DNA from: Chloroflexota bacterium
GTDB taxonomy: Bacteria; Chloroflexota; UBA6077; SHYK01
Length of the DNA stretch: 37,530 nt
NCBI GenBank assembly: GCA_016844585.1
Contig: JAERMM010000009.1
Coordinates: forward strand, 1 to 37,530
Direction: 5' to 3'
Below, piece by piece: positions 1 to 9,634 of this stretch; positions within the stretch are counted from its first letter, which is position 1; the number at the start of each line of letters is the position of its first letter. Under the pieces are notes generated by a model. It searched no databases. It was not told the origin of the DNA and saw nothing but the letters and a program-made list of their open reading frames with translations. Position numbers and translations under genes: made by a program.

Positions 1-277
1 GCCGCCCCCACAGCGGTCGCTGTAGCTCGGCAGGCACGACGAACACGTCAGGAATGTAGTAACTCTGCGCGGTAAGGCGGACGTGGCCGGCGTTGGAGCG
101 GACGGCGAACTGGCGTCGGTCAAGCTGTTGCATCAGCGTGTAGTGGAGCTGGCTCATGACCTCGTTGTGCTCGATGCTCATTCCTGGTTTCCGGCGCAAG
201 AATCCACAAACCAGCTCCCAATGCCCCTCCGGATCATCCAGCGCTATCTGACGGTACGTCTTCTCGCTCACCGGCAT
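1..277 (-). CDS. Uma2 family endonuclease-like protein (DUF820/PDDEXK), C-terminus cut by window edge
   Basis: Minus-strand translation from ATG at 277: MPVSEKTYRQIALDDPEGHWELVCGFLRRKPGMSIEHNEVMSQLHYTLMQQLDRRQFAVRSNAGHVRLTAQSYYIPDVFVVPAELQRPLWG, with the 'H..v...l...L..r' and 'YYIPDVFVV' pattern of Uma2. Not in the ORF track because it runs off the edge. Confidence 0.75.
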   Translation of the reverse strand, partial: MPVSEKTYRQIALDDPEGHWELVCGFLRRKPGMSIEHNEVMSQLHYTLMQQLDRRQFAVRSNAGHVRLTAQSYYIPDVFVVPAELQRPLWGR

Positions 278-499
278 GCTTTGTTCCAACCTCGTATGGC
301 TGAGATTGTAATGGAGCCCCTCGATTTTACGCATCGGCATTGCTGGTACGGGATTGGAAGAAGCATGATCGGTCGGGGCTGGCTATGGGTATCGGGTGAT
401 GGGATCATCGGGGAGGCCGCTACGTTAAAGTGGTGGTCAGGAAAGCTTCCGATCCGCCCTTCGTCATTACTACGGGCGACTAGTTACAGGAGTGGCCGT

Positions 500-733
500 A
501 TGCGATTTGCCTACGATGAGGCTGCGAATGCGGTTTATGTTTTCCTGGCGGAGAAGCCCTATGCTTACGGCCGTGACCTCGACTCAGAGCGGCGTATTGA
601 CTACGCGGCTGACGACACTCCCGTCGGTGTAAAGTTGACCTGCGTTCGCTCCGGAGTCAACATGGTCTCCCTTCCTGCGGCGACGGAGATTGCTCAAATT
701 CTTCGGCAGATTGAAGTCCGCGTGTATGCATAG
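500..733 (+). CDS. DUF2283 domain-containing small protein
   Basis: MRFAYDEAANAVYVFLAEKPYAYGRDLDSERRIDYAADDTPVGVKLTCVRSGVNM...; the 'YDxxANAxYvxl...rid.D.....vG' pattern is typical of DUF2283. ATG at 500 preferred over the longer ORF starting at 83. Confidence 0.7.
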   Translation: MRFAYDEAANAVYVFLAEKPYAYGRDLDSERRIDYAADDTPVGVKLTCVRSGVNMVSLPAATEIAQILRQIEVRVYA

Positions 734-1407
734 CCACCTCGCGAGCCATCCTGCGCACGGTTCCGGTGCCGTCGAACGTGGCAGCCGAAGATTCCGAACC
801 GTCGGCCTGACCCTTGTGGCGGGTCGGCCACGTAGACGTCCGGGTTCTCTGGCAGGTCCATCCATGCCCCGGTCTCCAAGATGGGGAGATTCCGATGGCG
901 CGGCCATCTGCGAGCAGTTTGGCGCCGTCTAACTGCCAAAGTGTGACATGGAACTGCCAAGAGCCCGCCAAGCTTCTGCGCCCGCACCCGCTGTCTTGGA
1001 ACTCGGCATCGATGGATTGACGCGGGCACCGCGCGCTGAAGCGGACGCTCCATGCCTGACCGCCCCGGAGTGCGGGAAGAAACACGCCACCCGACCGCTG
1101 TGGCCAGGCGAGGTTGGGCACGGCCGACCCCACGGCGGGTCGGCTTGGACGCGGATCAGGAGGCGATGAGGAGCTGGCGGCTCTGAAGCAGCGGTCCGCC
1201 AACGATCACCTGTCGAAGATGCCAGCGCAGCGGGCTCTTCGATCGTAGCCTCCCGCCAATCGAAATTTATGGCGGTTTTTGGCACTTCGGAGGCACTCTC
1301 TGGCACTTCCCGGGGTATATGCTTGCCCACATGGCGGCTGCCGTTGAGAGAAATGTTCTGTTTGACTGCGAGACTGTTCGGGGATAGAGTGCGCGCTAAA
1401 TTGGCGG

Positions 1408-2217
1408 TTGAGTAGCCCTATGGGTATGTGGTCACGGTTCTTGATCCTATTTCGTGAGCTTGACGTCACAACACTTCGTCCCACGACATCCGCTGAGGCT
1501 TGGGCCGCGCCGGTGGTCGCTTCGACGGGGCCCGAATGGCGGCGCCGCAGACCTGCCTGGCTCGTGGCGGCGTTGACGATCACGAGCCTCCCAATGACAC
1601 TTTTCCTCCCCTTCTATATGCTGGCTTGGCTTGTGCAGTGGTGGGGGGGAAAACCCGGCCAAATCATCACCTTCCTCCCCTATCCCCTGGTGTGGCTGGC
1701 CGCCACATGGTCGGAGATGAAACGCGAGCTGGACGATCCCGACATGCACCCGTGGTGGCACGCTCTGTCATTCCTGATACCGATCTACGGCCTATTCCGC
1801 CTCCACGCTCACTACCGAACAATCCAGGAGCTGCTTCTTCAGCGTGGCGCCGCGTCGCCCGTATCAGGGCGAGGTGCGGTTCTCGGCATGATCGGTGCCG
1901 ACCTCTTGCTTCTGGCGGGCACGGCCAACCTCTTGCTTCTGGCGGGCACGAAGGTAGAGGGCCCGGTCGGCACCGTCGACGTCCTGGGCGGCATGGGGTT
2001 CGTAGCCGTGTTAGTGGGCGGCATGGGGTTCGTAGCCGTGTTCGTCTACGGGCAGGTGGGGCTGAACCGCTACTGGAGCGCGCGGTCCACGCAGACTGTG
2101 CCGGTCCTAATTCATCCGTCAGAGTGGACCATGCTTCTGGCGGGGGGGGTTATCTGCATCAGCGCGCCTGTTCTCCGGCTCTTGTTGGTTAGCTCATTGA
2201 CGAGCGTCGCCGAGTGA
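1408..2217 (+). CDS. Multi-pass membrane protein of unknown function with internal tandem duplications
   Basis: 269 aa ORF (TTG 1408; alternative ATG 1420) with several hydrophobic segments and two in-frame tandem repeats. Confidence 0.55.
   Translation: MSSPMGMWSRFLILFRELDVTTLRPTTSAEAWAAPVVASTGPEWRRRRPAWLVAALTITSLPMTLFLPFYMLAWLVQWWGGKPGQIITFLPYPLVWLAATWSEMKRELDDPDMHPWWHALSFLIPIYGLFRLHAHYRTIQELLLQRGAASPVSGRGAVLGMIGADLLLLAGTANLLLLAGTKVEGPVGTVDVLGGMGFVAVLVGGMGFVAVFVYGQVGLNRYWSARSTQTVPVLIHPSEWTMLLAGGVICISAPVLRLLLVSSLTSVAE
1903..1956 (+). repeat. 27-bp in-frame tandem duplication (LLLLAGTAN/LLLLAGTKV)
   Basis: ctcttgcttctggcgggcacg occurs twice with 27 bp period. Confidence 0.85.
1986..2045 (+). 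repeat. 30-bp in-frame tandem duplication (GGMGFVAVLV/GGMGFVAVFV)
   Basis: gggcggcatggggttcgtagccgtgtt occurs twice with 30 bp period. Confidence 0.85.
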
Positions 2218-2295
2218 GTATCTGGTGCAACCCGATCAACTCGTGGCCTGGCTCAAACCACGTCTCGCTGCCGGGGCACGAATGCAAGAAGGAGT

Positions 2296-3657
2296 GTGCG
2301 CCAATTGCCCGTCGCCAGTCTGGATAGGCCCGCGGCCGTCCCTCAGTCATCCGTTCGAGTGCGGGTGACCCTGGTCCTGTTTACCGTCCTCATCGCGCTG
2401 CTGTACGCGGACCAGAACCTCATGGCTCCGAGCTTGACAGCCATCGGCGGTGAGTTCGGATTCTCTCGCTCCGAGATCGATCAGCGTCTTGGCGCTGACG
2501 TCAACCTCATCTTCTGGATGCTGGGTGGGCTGACCACCCTCGGGGTCGGGTACGCCGCTGACCGGGGCTCGAACCGGAAATGGCTGCTGGTTGCGGTCGC
2601 TCTGCTGGGTCAGTCCGCTTGTCTCGCCAGCGGACTGGCCCAGACCTACGATCAGCTCTACTGGGCTCGGGCCCTCACCGGGTTGGGCATCGGCGGGTCG
2701 TTCCCGCTCGTGTATTCGCTGCTGGGCGATTACTTTCCGCCACGCCGGCGTGCGGCCGCGGCGGCGACCATCGGCTTCGCGATGGGGCTCGGCATCGCCG
2801 TCGGCCAGTTTCTGGCGGGCATGCTGCTCGAAAACCACGGCTGGCGCGCAGCGTTCTACCTGGTTTCGATCCCCGGTATGTTCTTTACCCTGGTCTATGC
2901 GTTCGTGGCTCGCGAGCCGAGGCGCGGCCAGCAGGAAGCAGCCCTGAAGGATCTGCTCGCTGCCGGTGGCGTCTATGATGAGCGGATACGGCTCAGCGAC
3001 ATCCCAGAGCTGTTCAAAATTCCCACCAATCAGCTGATTTTCCTGCAGGCGATCCCGGGTACCATTCCGTGGGGCATGTTCTTCGTCTACCTGAACGACT
3101 TCTATGCGCACGACAAGGGGTTCTCAGTGGCCGATGCAACCCTGTTGGTGATAACGGTCGGTGTTGCGGCGATCTTCGGCGGCTTCGTCGGCGGGCTGAT
3201 TGGCCAATACGTCTTCAATCGGTCGTCACACTATCTGCCGCTGCTGTGTGGGCTCACCACGCTAATCGGGGTGATTCCGACAGCGCTTCTGATCAGCTAT
3301 CCGGCCGAGCCGGGCACGCCGATCATCGGACCTCTGCTCGTGGCCGTGATGACCGGGTTGCTGGTCGCCGTCACCGGTCCCAACGTCCGGTCTATCCTGA
3401 TCGCCGTGAACCCGCCCGAGCGTCGCGGCGCCGTGTTCAGCCTGTTCAATCTGTGCGACGATCTTGGCAAGGGCCTCGGAGCCTGGGTCGTGGGAGGGCT
3501 CGCTGCCACCATGGGCAGAGTTCCCGCGTTCCACATCGCCAACCTGATGTGGGTCTTCTGCGGGGTCGTGCTGCTTCTCGCGGTAAGGAGCTTCCATCGA
3601 GACGAGCAGGCGATGCAGGCTCAACTCGCCCAGCACCAGATGGAGGGCAGATCGTGA
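2296..3657 (+). CDS. MFS transporter
   Basis: 453 aa, about 12 hydrophobic segments, MFS signature 'GYAADRGSNRKWLL' and 'RALTGLGIGGSFPLVYSLLGDYFPPRRR'; AAGGAG upstream of GTG start. Confidence 0.85.
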   Translation: MRQLPVASLDRPAAVPQSSVRVRVTLVLFTVLIALLYADQNLMAPSLTAIGGEFGFSRSEIDQRLGADVNLIFWMLGGLTTLGVGYAADRGSNRKWLLVAVALLGQSACLASGLAQTYDQLYWARALTGLGIGGSFPLVYSLLGDYFPPRRRAAAAATIGFAMGLGIAVGQFLAGMLLENHGWRAAFYLVSIPGMFFTLVYAFVAREPRRGQQEAALKDLLAAGGVYDERIRLSDIPELFKIPTNQLIFLQAIPGTIPWGMFFVYLNDFYAHDKGFSVADATLLVITVGVAAIFGGFVGGLIGQYVFNRSSHYLPLLCGLTTLIGVIPTALLISYPAEPGTPIIGPLLVAVMTGLLVAVTGPNVRSILIAVNPPERRGAVFSLFNLCDDLGKGLGAWVVGGLAATMGRVPAFHIANLMWVFCGVVLLLAVRSFHRDEQAMQAQLAQHQMEGRS

Positions 3658-6251
3658 TGGCTTCTCACCTCTACGATCTGGTGCGGCAGCGAGCGGTCTC
3701 GTTTCCGGACGCCATTGCGTTCGGGGGGCAGCAGGGCCTCATCTGGAAGACGATCGATAGCAGACAGCTTCTGGACCTCGTCGATCGGTTGGCCGAGGAG
3801 TTGGCCGCGAAAGGCGTGAAGGAGAGCGACCGAGTAGTCGTATGGCTGCCCAGCCAGTGGCGAACGCCAGTCTATCTCTTCGCGCTCTGGAAGCTGGGCG
3901 CTATCGTGGTGCCGTTCGATCGGGAGATGAACCCAGAAGCTGGCACCGGCATCCTGGATGCTGTGGAGCCCCGCTTCATTCTGGCGGGCCACGGTGAGCG
4001 GCCGGCGTGGGCCAGGGACGAAAACATCGTCGAGTGGTGGGAACCAGGTAGCGAGGTACCCAACGCCTCGGCGCCGTGGTCGGCGCCAGGCGAGGAACTG
4101 GCGGTGGCCGCGTTCACGTCGGGAACGACCGGTGTCCCCAAGGGCTGCATGATCACACATGCCAATCTGCGCTCTCAGATACAGGCGCTCGCGGACGCGG
4201 TGCCTCTCGATCCATCGTGCCGCCTGGCAAGCGTGCTCCCGCTCTCACACCTGTTTGAGCTTACCTGTGGGATGCTTTACGCGGTCAGCACGGGCGCGGC
4301 GATCCACTACATCCCGAGCCGCCGCGGGCCCGACATCGTGCGGGTACTGCGGGAGCAGCAGATAACACACATGATGTGCGTCCCGCAGCTCCTGATGCTG
4401 ATGGGACAAGCGCTGGAGGACCAACTCGCGGCTGCGCTCCCGGCTCCAGTGCTGCGGGCGCTCAAGGCGGTCGCTGACAGGGTGCCACTTGGCGCCAGGC
4501 GCTTCCTGTTCGCGGTGGTGCACCGCAAGCTTGGCGGCCACCTCCGTCTGATGGTTTCCGGCGGGGCGGCCCTACCCGTCGAAACCCACCGGCAGTGGGA
4601 GCGTCTCGGCGTGCGAGTGGTTCAGGGGTACGGCGCGAGCGAATGTTCGCCCGTCATCGCCTGCGGCACGTGGGAAGGCAAGGCACCTGTGGGTAGCGTC
4701 GGCCGGCCGCTACCCGGCGTCGACACGAAGCTCAGTCCAGAGGGCGAGCTGCTGGTCCACGGCCCGAACGTGATGCGTGGCTACTGGAAGGACCCAGAGC
4801 GGACGGCTGAGGTGCTAACGGACGGTTGGTACTCCACCGGAGACCTGGCGCGGATCGACGCCGCGGGGAATGTGTGGATCGAGGGACGGGCTCGCGACCT
4901 GATCGTGCTTCCCTCGGGCCTCAATCTCTGGCCGCAGGACGTCGAAGACGTGCTTCGCGCACATCCCTCAGTCTCAGATGCCACTATCGTGGCTGTTCCG
5001 ACCGCGGCCGGCGGGGCGACGCTCCACGCGTATCTGATTCCCCACGGCTCAGTGTCCGACATCAGCCAGATCGTGAGCGCCAGCAACGCACGACTCGCGC
5101 AGCACCAGCGCGTCGCCTCTGCCTCGTGGTGGCCGGACGGGGATTTCCCGCGGACAAGCACCCTCAAGGTGCGACGCAACCTGCTCCCGCAACCCGAGGC
5201 TGGGGCCACGGTACGGGTGAGCCTGGCACTGGCCGCCGACGACCCGGTGGGCCAGGCGATCTGCGGCATCGCGCGGACCTCCGCCGTCCAGCCCCAGCAG
5301 ACGCTTGGCGAGCTGGGTCTGGACAGCCTTGGCCTTGTGGAGCTGGCAGTAACTCTGGAGGAGAAGACGGGCAAGGCCGTTGCAGAGGGAACGCTCTCAT
5401 CCGACATGACGGTTCAGCAGGTACGAGAAGCGGTAACCAATGCACCGGACGTCGCTGAGGGAAACGACAGGGATGAGACGGGCGAATCCCGAGAACAGCC
5501 AATGTGGCCCTACACGTGGGGACGCGCCTTCCGCGCGCTGGCTTTGCCGGTCGACGTGCAGTACCTCCGCGGCGTGAGCCAGACCATCGTTCTCGGCAAA
5601 GAACACCTGCAGGGTGTCGAGACGCCAGTGATCGTCGCGGGGACGCATCATGGCTTCCCAGACATGTCGCTGGTGCGCCGCGCGCTCGCGGCGTCTCCCT
5701 CTCCCGGGCTGGCTCATCGGCTGGTGGCGGCTGCCGGTTCCGAAGGCGCGGGCTTCACGGATGCTAGCTTCAAGATCGGCGGCATGGGGCTGGCGCCCTG
5801 GTATATGGTTCTGGCCTTTGGCCTCTATCCGCTGAACCAGCGGCGGTTCCAGGGTGAGAGTCTTCGCCGTCTGGTGCAGGTCGCGCAGGCGGGCAACGCC
5901 ATCCTGATCTTTCCCCAGGGTACCCATGCCCGCCCGCAGGATGAGCGGACCGCGGACCCAGCCGCTCGGTTTCGGACAGGCGCGGCGCACCTCGCCCAGG
6001 CCCTCGATGCCCCGGTGATACCTTTCGGGCTGGCGGGGACCGACATCATCCTGCCACCGTCAATCGAGGGCTTCAAGGGGATTGTCTTCGCTGGTGTGCC
6101 GTGGTCCTACAAGCGCGGACCGCTCGCGATCGCGTTCGGCGAGCCCTTGCGAATGGAAGCGTCCGAGTCGGCCGAGGACTTCACAACGCGACTCCAGACG
6201 GAATCGTTCCGATTGACCCGAATGGCCGAGGATGAACTGGCCAGGACATGA
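3657..6251 (+). CDS. Fused AMP-dependent acyl ligase - acyl carrier (PP-binding) - PlsC-type acyltransferase (copy 1)
   Basis: AMP-binding 'FTSGTTGVPKGCMITH', 'GYGASECSPV', 'WYSTGDLARID'; carrier site 'LGELGLDSLGLVEL'; acyltransferase 'THHGFPD' (HX4D) and 'FPQGTH'. ATG at 3657 overlaps the MFS stop (TGATG); the upstream extension to 3069 is out-of-frame MFS sequence. Confidence 0.9.
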   Translation: MASHLYDLVRQRAVSFPDAIAFGGQQGLIWKTIDSRQLLDLVDRLAEELAAKGVKESDRVVVWLPSQWRTPVYLFALWKLGAIVVPFDREMNPEAGTGILDAVEPRFILAGHGERPAWARDENIVEWWEPGSEVPNASAPWSAPGEELAVAAFTSGTTGVPKGCMITHANLRSQIQALADAVPLDPSCRLASVLPLSHLFELTCGMLYAVSTGAAIHYIPSRRGPDIVRVLREQQITHMMCVPQLLMLMGQALEDQLAAALPAPVLRALKAVADRVPLGARRFLFAVVHRKLGGHLRLMVSGGAALPVETHRQWERLGVRVVQGYGASECSPVIACGTWEGKAPVGSVGRPLPGVDTKLSPEGELLVHGPNVMRGYWKDPERTAEVLTDGWYSTGDLARIDAAGNVWIEGRARDLIVLPSGLNLWPQDVEDVLRAHPSVSDATIVAVPTAAGGATLHAYLIPHGSVSDISQIVSASNARLAQHQRVASASWWPDGDFPRTSTLKVRRNLLPQPEAGATVRVSLALAADDPVGQAICGIARTSAVQPQQTLGELGLDSLGLVELAVTLEEKTGKAVAEGTLSSDMTVQQVREAVTNAPDVAEGNDRDETGESREQPMWPYTWGRAFRALALPVDVQYLRGVSQTIVLGKEHLQGVETPVIVAGTHHGFPDMSLVRRALAASPSPGLAHRLVAAAGSEGAGFTDASFKIGGMGLAPWYMVLAFGLYPLNQRRFQGESLRRLVQVAQAGNAILIFPQGTHARPQDERTADPAARFRTGAAHLAQALDAPVIPFGLAGTDIILPPSIEGFKGIVFAGVPWSYKRGPLAIAFGEPLRMEASESAEDFTTRLQTESFRLTRMAEDELART

Positions 6252-6303
6252 TTGCGCGACCTGTGATCCACCGAGCGATCATGAGCGCCAATCAGTGGCA
6301 ACT

Positions 6304-7035
6304 ATGACCCTGGAGATCGAGCCACGCGTCTTTCAACTCCGAGCGTTCGGCGCGCACGTCTTTGCGCTCGTTGATGACGACGTAACGCTCATCGACACGG
6401 GCGCTCCGGGGAGCGGGCGTTTGGTCCTTCGGCAGCTCCAAGAGATCGGCCACTCCCCGAGCGACGTGAAGCGCATCATTCTCACGCACTATCACATTGA
6501 CCATCGCGGCGCGGCTCGAGAGCTGCAAGAGGCCACCGGCGCACGGGTATTCATTCACAAGTCCGAGGCCCCGTACCTCCGCGGCCAGCAGCGGTACCCG
6601 AACTTGGTGAGCTCCGGGCCCCTCGCCAGGCTTGCAGCGCCGTTCTCGGCCGCGATGCGGCTTCGCCCTGTGCAAGTAGAAGAGCTAGACGACGGAGACG
6701 TCATCGCCGCGCTGGGGGGACTTCGCGTGCTGCACTCACCCGGACATACCCGGGGCAGCATCTCCCTGTGGTTCAAAGAGACAGGACTGCTCTTCTCTGG
6801 TGACGCTATGGAGTACCGCCGTGGGCGTCTGCTGCGGCCTGGTCGCCAGGTGACTGAGGACATGGATGTCGCGGAAGCGACGCTGCGCCGTCTGGCTCAA
6901 CTGGGCACCGATCGTATTTGTTTCAGCCACTTCCCGGCGTTTCGCGGCCAGGCAGCGGACGCGTTCCGTGCTCTTCTGAGCGAGCTGGACCAGCAAGCAT
7001 CCGTGCAACGGGTTGTGAAAGGAGCGCCAAAATGA
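6304..7035 (+). CDS. MBL-fold metallo-hydrolase
   Basis: 'LTHYHIDHRGA' (HxHxDH), 'LHSPGHTRGSISLW', 'LFSGDAMEY'. Alternative in-frame ATG at 6232. Confidence 0.88.
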   Translation: MTLEIEPRVFQLRAFGAHVFALVDDDVTLIDTGAPGSGRLVLRQLQEIGHSPSDVKRIILTHYHIDHRGAARELQEATGARVFIHKSEAPYLRGQQRYPNLVSSGPLARLAAPFSAAMRLRPVQVEELDDGDVIAALGGLRVLHSPGHTRGSISLWFKETGLLFSGDAMEYRRGRLLRPGRQVTEDMDVAEATLRRLAQLGTDRICFSHFPAFRGQAADAFRALLSELDQQASVQRVVKGAPK

Positions 7036-9632
7036 GCAACGTGCTTCAAAATTGGCCCATTACTGACCAGGCGTTCGGCGAGTTCCTCGCCACCGCGGCC
7101 GATCGGTACGGCGACCGGCCGGCGCTGCTGATAAAGCCGGGGTTCCGAACTCGCATCACGACGTACAGAGGCCTCGAGCGTGGGGCGCTTCGAGTTGGGC
7201 GATACCTGCAGGCACGCGGAATCGGCAAAGGGGACCGCGTTCTTCTGTGGGCGCCCAACATGCCCGAATGGGTACAGGTCTTCTTTGGCTGTCAGAAGGT
7301 CGGCGCTGTCGTCGTCCCCCTCGACGTCCGCAGCGCCCCCGACTTTGTCGAGACAATCGTGGAAAAGACCCGGCCGAAGCTCGCGGTGCTCTCTCGATCA
7401 ACTGTCCAGCATGCCGGGTCAGTCAACGTTCCCGTGGCGCATCTCGAGCAGTTAGAGATCGACTTGCCGAATGAGGCAGAGCTGCTGGAACGCGTCGAGG
7501 TCGAACCAGACGAGATCGCTGAGATCATGTTTACTTCCGGGACGACCGGTGACCCCAAAGGGGTCATGCTCACGCACCGCAACGTCCTCTTCAACGTCCT
7601 GGGCGCCCATGACGTGCTGACCATCAGGCCCGATTTTCGGCTTCTGTCGCTGTTGCCGCTCAGCCATATGTTGGAGCAGAGCCTCGGCCTGTTCACGCCC
7701 TTATCTGGCGGCGCCAGCATCGCCTATCCCATCAGCCGCCAGCCGAGCGTACTGTTCCGAACCATCGCGGAAAACCGTGTAAGCATGCTTGTCGTCGTAC
7801 CTCAGGCGCTGCAGCTATTCGTCAACGCCATCGAGCGCGAGGCCCGCCGCCAGGGGCGGGAGGCGCAGATTCAGCGCCTGTTCGGCTTCGCCGAGCGATT
7901 GCCGATGCCCTTGCGCCGCCTGGCCTTCCGCTCAGTTCATCAAAAGTTCGGCGGCGGGCTCGATGTTGTCATCAGTGGCGGCGCCTATCTGGATCCGGCG
8001 CTGGCTCACAAATGGCAGCTAATGGGAGTTCAGGTCTTACAGGGTTATGGGGCAACGGAAGCAGCTCCCGTCATCTCATGCGACCGACCGGGACGTGCGA
8101 AGACCGGAGCCGTCGGCACGGCGTTTCCCGGCGTCGATCTGCTGATTGCGCCTGATGGCGAGATTCTCGCGAAAGGTCCGAACGTCTTTGGTGGCTACTG
8201 GGACAACCCGGAAGCCACGGCGCGCGCGCTCGAGGACGGCTGGTACCACACCGGCGATCTCGGATCGCTTGATCAAGATGGCTACGTGCACCTCAAGGGC
8301 CGCAAGAAGGATTTGATCGTGCTGGCCAACGGGCAGAACGTCTACCCGGAGGACATCGAGAGCCGATTGATCCAGCAACCGGCCGTAGAAGACGGTGTCG
8401 TCGTGGGCTTATCACGGCCGAACGGCGCCATCGAAGTGCACGCCGTGCTGCTGATGCGCGACCCATCGGTCGCGGGCGACGCCGTGCGGCAGGCGAACGG
8501 ACACCTTGCGGACCACCAGCAGGTGCAGGGGTTTACCGTCTGGCCATTGGACGATTTTCCAAGGACGCACACGCTAAAGGTGAAGAAACACGAGGTGATC
8601 GACTTCCTGTTGAACCAGGAAACGATCGACGTTTCCTCTCAGTCGGCGGTCCAGACTAAGGCCCCAGACGACCCGCTCTTTCGCCTGATTGCGGAGCTGG
8701 CTTCCGTTCCGGCGTCCCAGGTTACCGCGGAACGAACGCTTGGCGGCGACCTGAATCTCGACTCCCTCAGCCGCGTCGAGCTGCTCTCCGCCGTCGAGGG
8801 AGAGCTGGGCGCCTACGTCGACGAGGCTAACGTTACGCCCAACACCACCGTCGCCGAGCTCCGTCGGTTGGTGGAGGCTTCGCAGAGCCGAAGCGCAGAC
8901 AACACCTTCAAGTCATGGCCGCTAGGCCTGATCGGGAGCGTTGCCCGTGAGCTGTTCGTGCAGCTGATTGTATTCCCTGCGTATCACCTGTTCTGGCGCG
9001 TGCGGAGCACTGGGCTCGAACACGTGGCCGACCTTCATGAGCCCGCGCTCATCGCGGCAAACCATAACTTCGGTGTGGGCACGATCGGACTCGATCCAGC
9101 CGCCGCATGGATGGGGCTCCCTCGCGCCTTGAGACTGCGAACGTGCACCGCCGGCGAAGAACACGCGGTGTTCGACCAGCCAATCAAGGGCTTTCTGGCG
9201 CGCCTCCTAAACGCCTTCCCGCTGTCGAGGGAGGGCAACGTTCGGGGCAGCCTGGAGTACATCGGCAAGCTGCTCGATCTGGGCTGGTCGGTCCTGATCT
9301 TCCCCGAGGGAAAGCTCACCGTTGACGGTCCCATGCAGCCCTTCATGGGGGGAACCGGGCTGATCGCGGTCGAGTCGCGCACACCCGTGGTGCCGATGTA
9401 CATCGAAGTGGAGCGCAAGGGCATCGTCGAGGGGAGCCGCGGTCCGTGGCGTGGGGCGTTCGCCATCCACCTGGGCAAGACGCTGCGGTTTGCCCCCGGA
9501 ACCTCGTATGCGGCAGCGACCCAGCAGATCGAGGACGCGGTTCGCGCCCTGGCGCCAGCGGGCGCGCGGACCGAGCGAGAGAAACGCGACAGCAACCTGC
9601 AAGAGACTGGAATCCGCGGAACGGGGGCCTAG
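7032..9632 (+). CDS. Fused AMP-dependent acyl ligase - acyl carrier (PP-binding) - PlsC-type acyltransferase (copy 2)
   Basis: 'FTSGTTGDPKGVMLTH', 'GYGATEAAPV', 'WYHTGDLGSLD'; carrier 'LGGDLNLDSLSRVEL'; acyltransferase 'NHNFGVGTIGLD' and 'FPEGKLTVDGPMQPF'. ATG 7032 overlaps the MBL stop (ATGA). Confidence 0.9.
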   Translation: MSNVLQNWPITDQAFGEFLATAADRYGDRPALLIKPGFRTRITTYRGLERGALRVGRYLQARGIGKGDRVLLWAPNMPEWVQVFFGCQKVGAVVVPLDVRSAPDFVETIVEKTRPKLAVLSRSTVQHAGSVNVPVAHLEQLEIDLPNEAELLERVEVEPDEIAEIMFTSGTTGDPKGVMLTHRNVLFNVLGAHDVLTIRPDFRLLSLLPLSHMLEQSLGLFTPLSGGASIAYPISRQPSVLFRTIAENRVSMLVVVPQALQLFVNAIEREARRQGREAQIQRLFGFAERLPMPLRRLAFRSVHQKFGGGLDVVISGGAYLDPALAHKWQLMGVQVLQGYGATEAAPVISCDRPGRAKTGAVGTAFPGVDLLIAPDGEILAKGPNVFGGYWDNPEATARALEDGWYHTGDLGSLDQDGYVHLKGRKKDLIVLANGQNVYPEDIESRLIQQPAVEDGVVVGLSRPNGAIEVHAVLLMRDPSVAGDAVRQANGHLADHQQVQGFTVWPLDDFPRTHTLKVKKHEVIDFLLNQETIDVSSQSAVQTKAPDDPLFRLIAELASVPASQVTAERTLGGDLNLDSLSRVELLSAVEGELGAYVDEANVTPNTTVAELRRLVEASQSRSADNTFKSWPLGLIGSVARELFVQLIVFPAYHLFWRVRSTGLEHVADLHEPALIAANHNFGVGTIGLDPAAAWMGLPRALRLRTCTAGEEHAVFDQPIKGFLARLLNAFPLSREGNVRGSLEYIGKLLDLGWSVLIFPEGKLTVDGPMQPFMGGTGLIAVESRTPVVPMYIEVERKGIVEGSRGPWRGAFAIHLGKTLRFAPGTSYAAATQQIEDAVRALAPAGARTEREKRDSNLQETGIRGTGA

Positions 9633-9634
9633 CC

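Noticed and set aside
690-1202. Several overlapping short ORFs on both strands
   Set aside because: No frame shows a recognisable family or consistent coding signal; could be decayed sequence but not supportable.
2347-3111. 254-aa minus-strand ORF
   Set aside because: Shadow ORF opposite the first MFS transporter; no motif.
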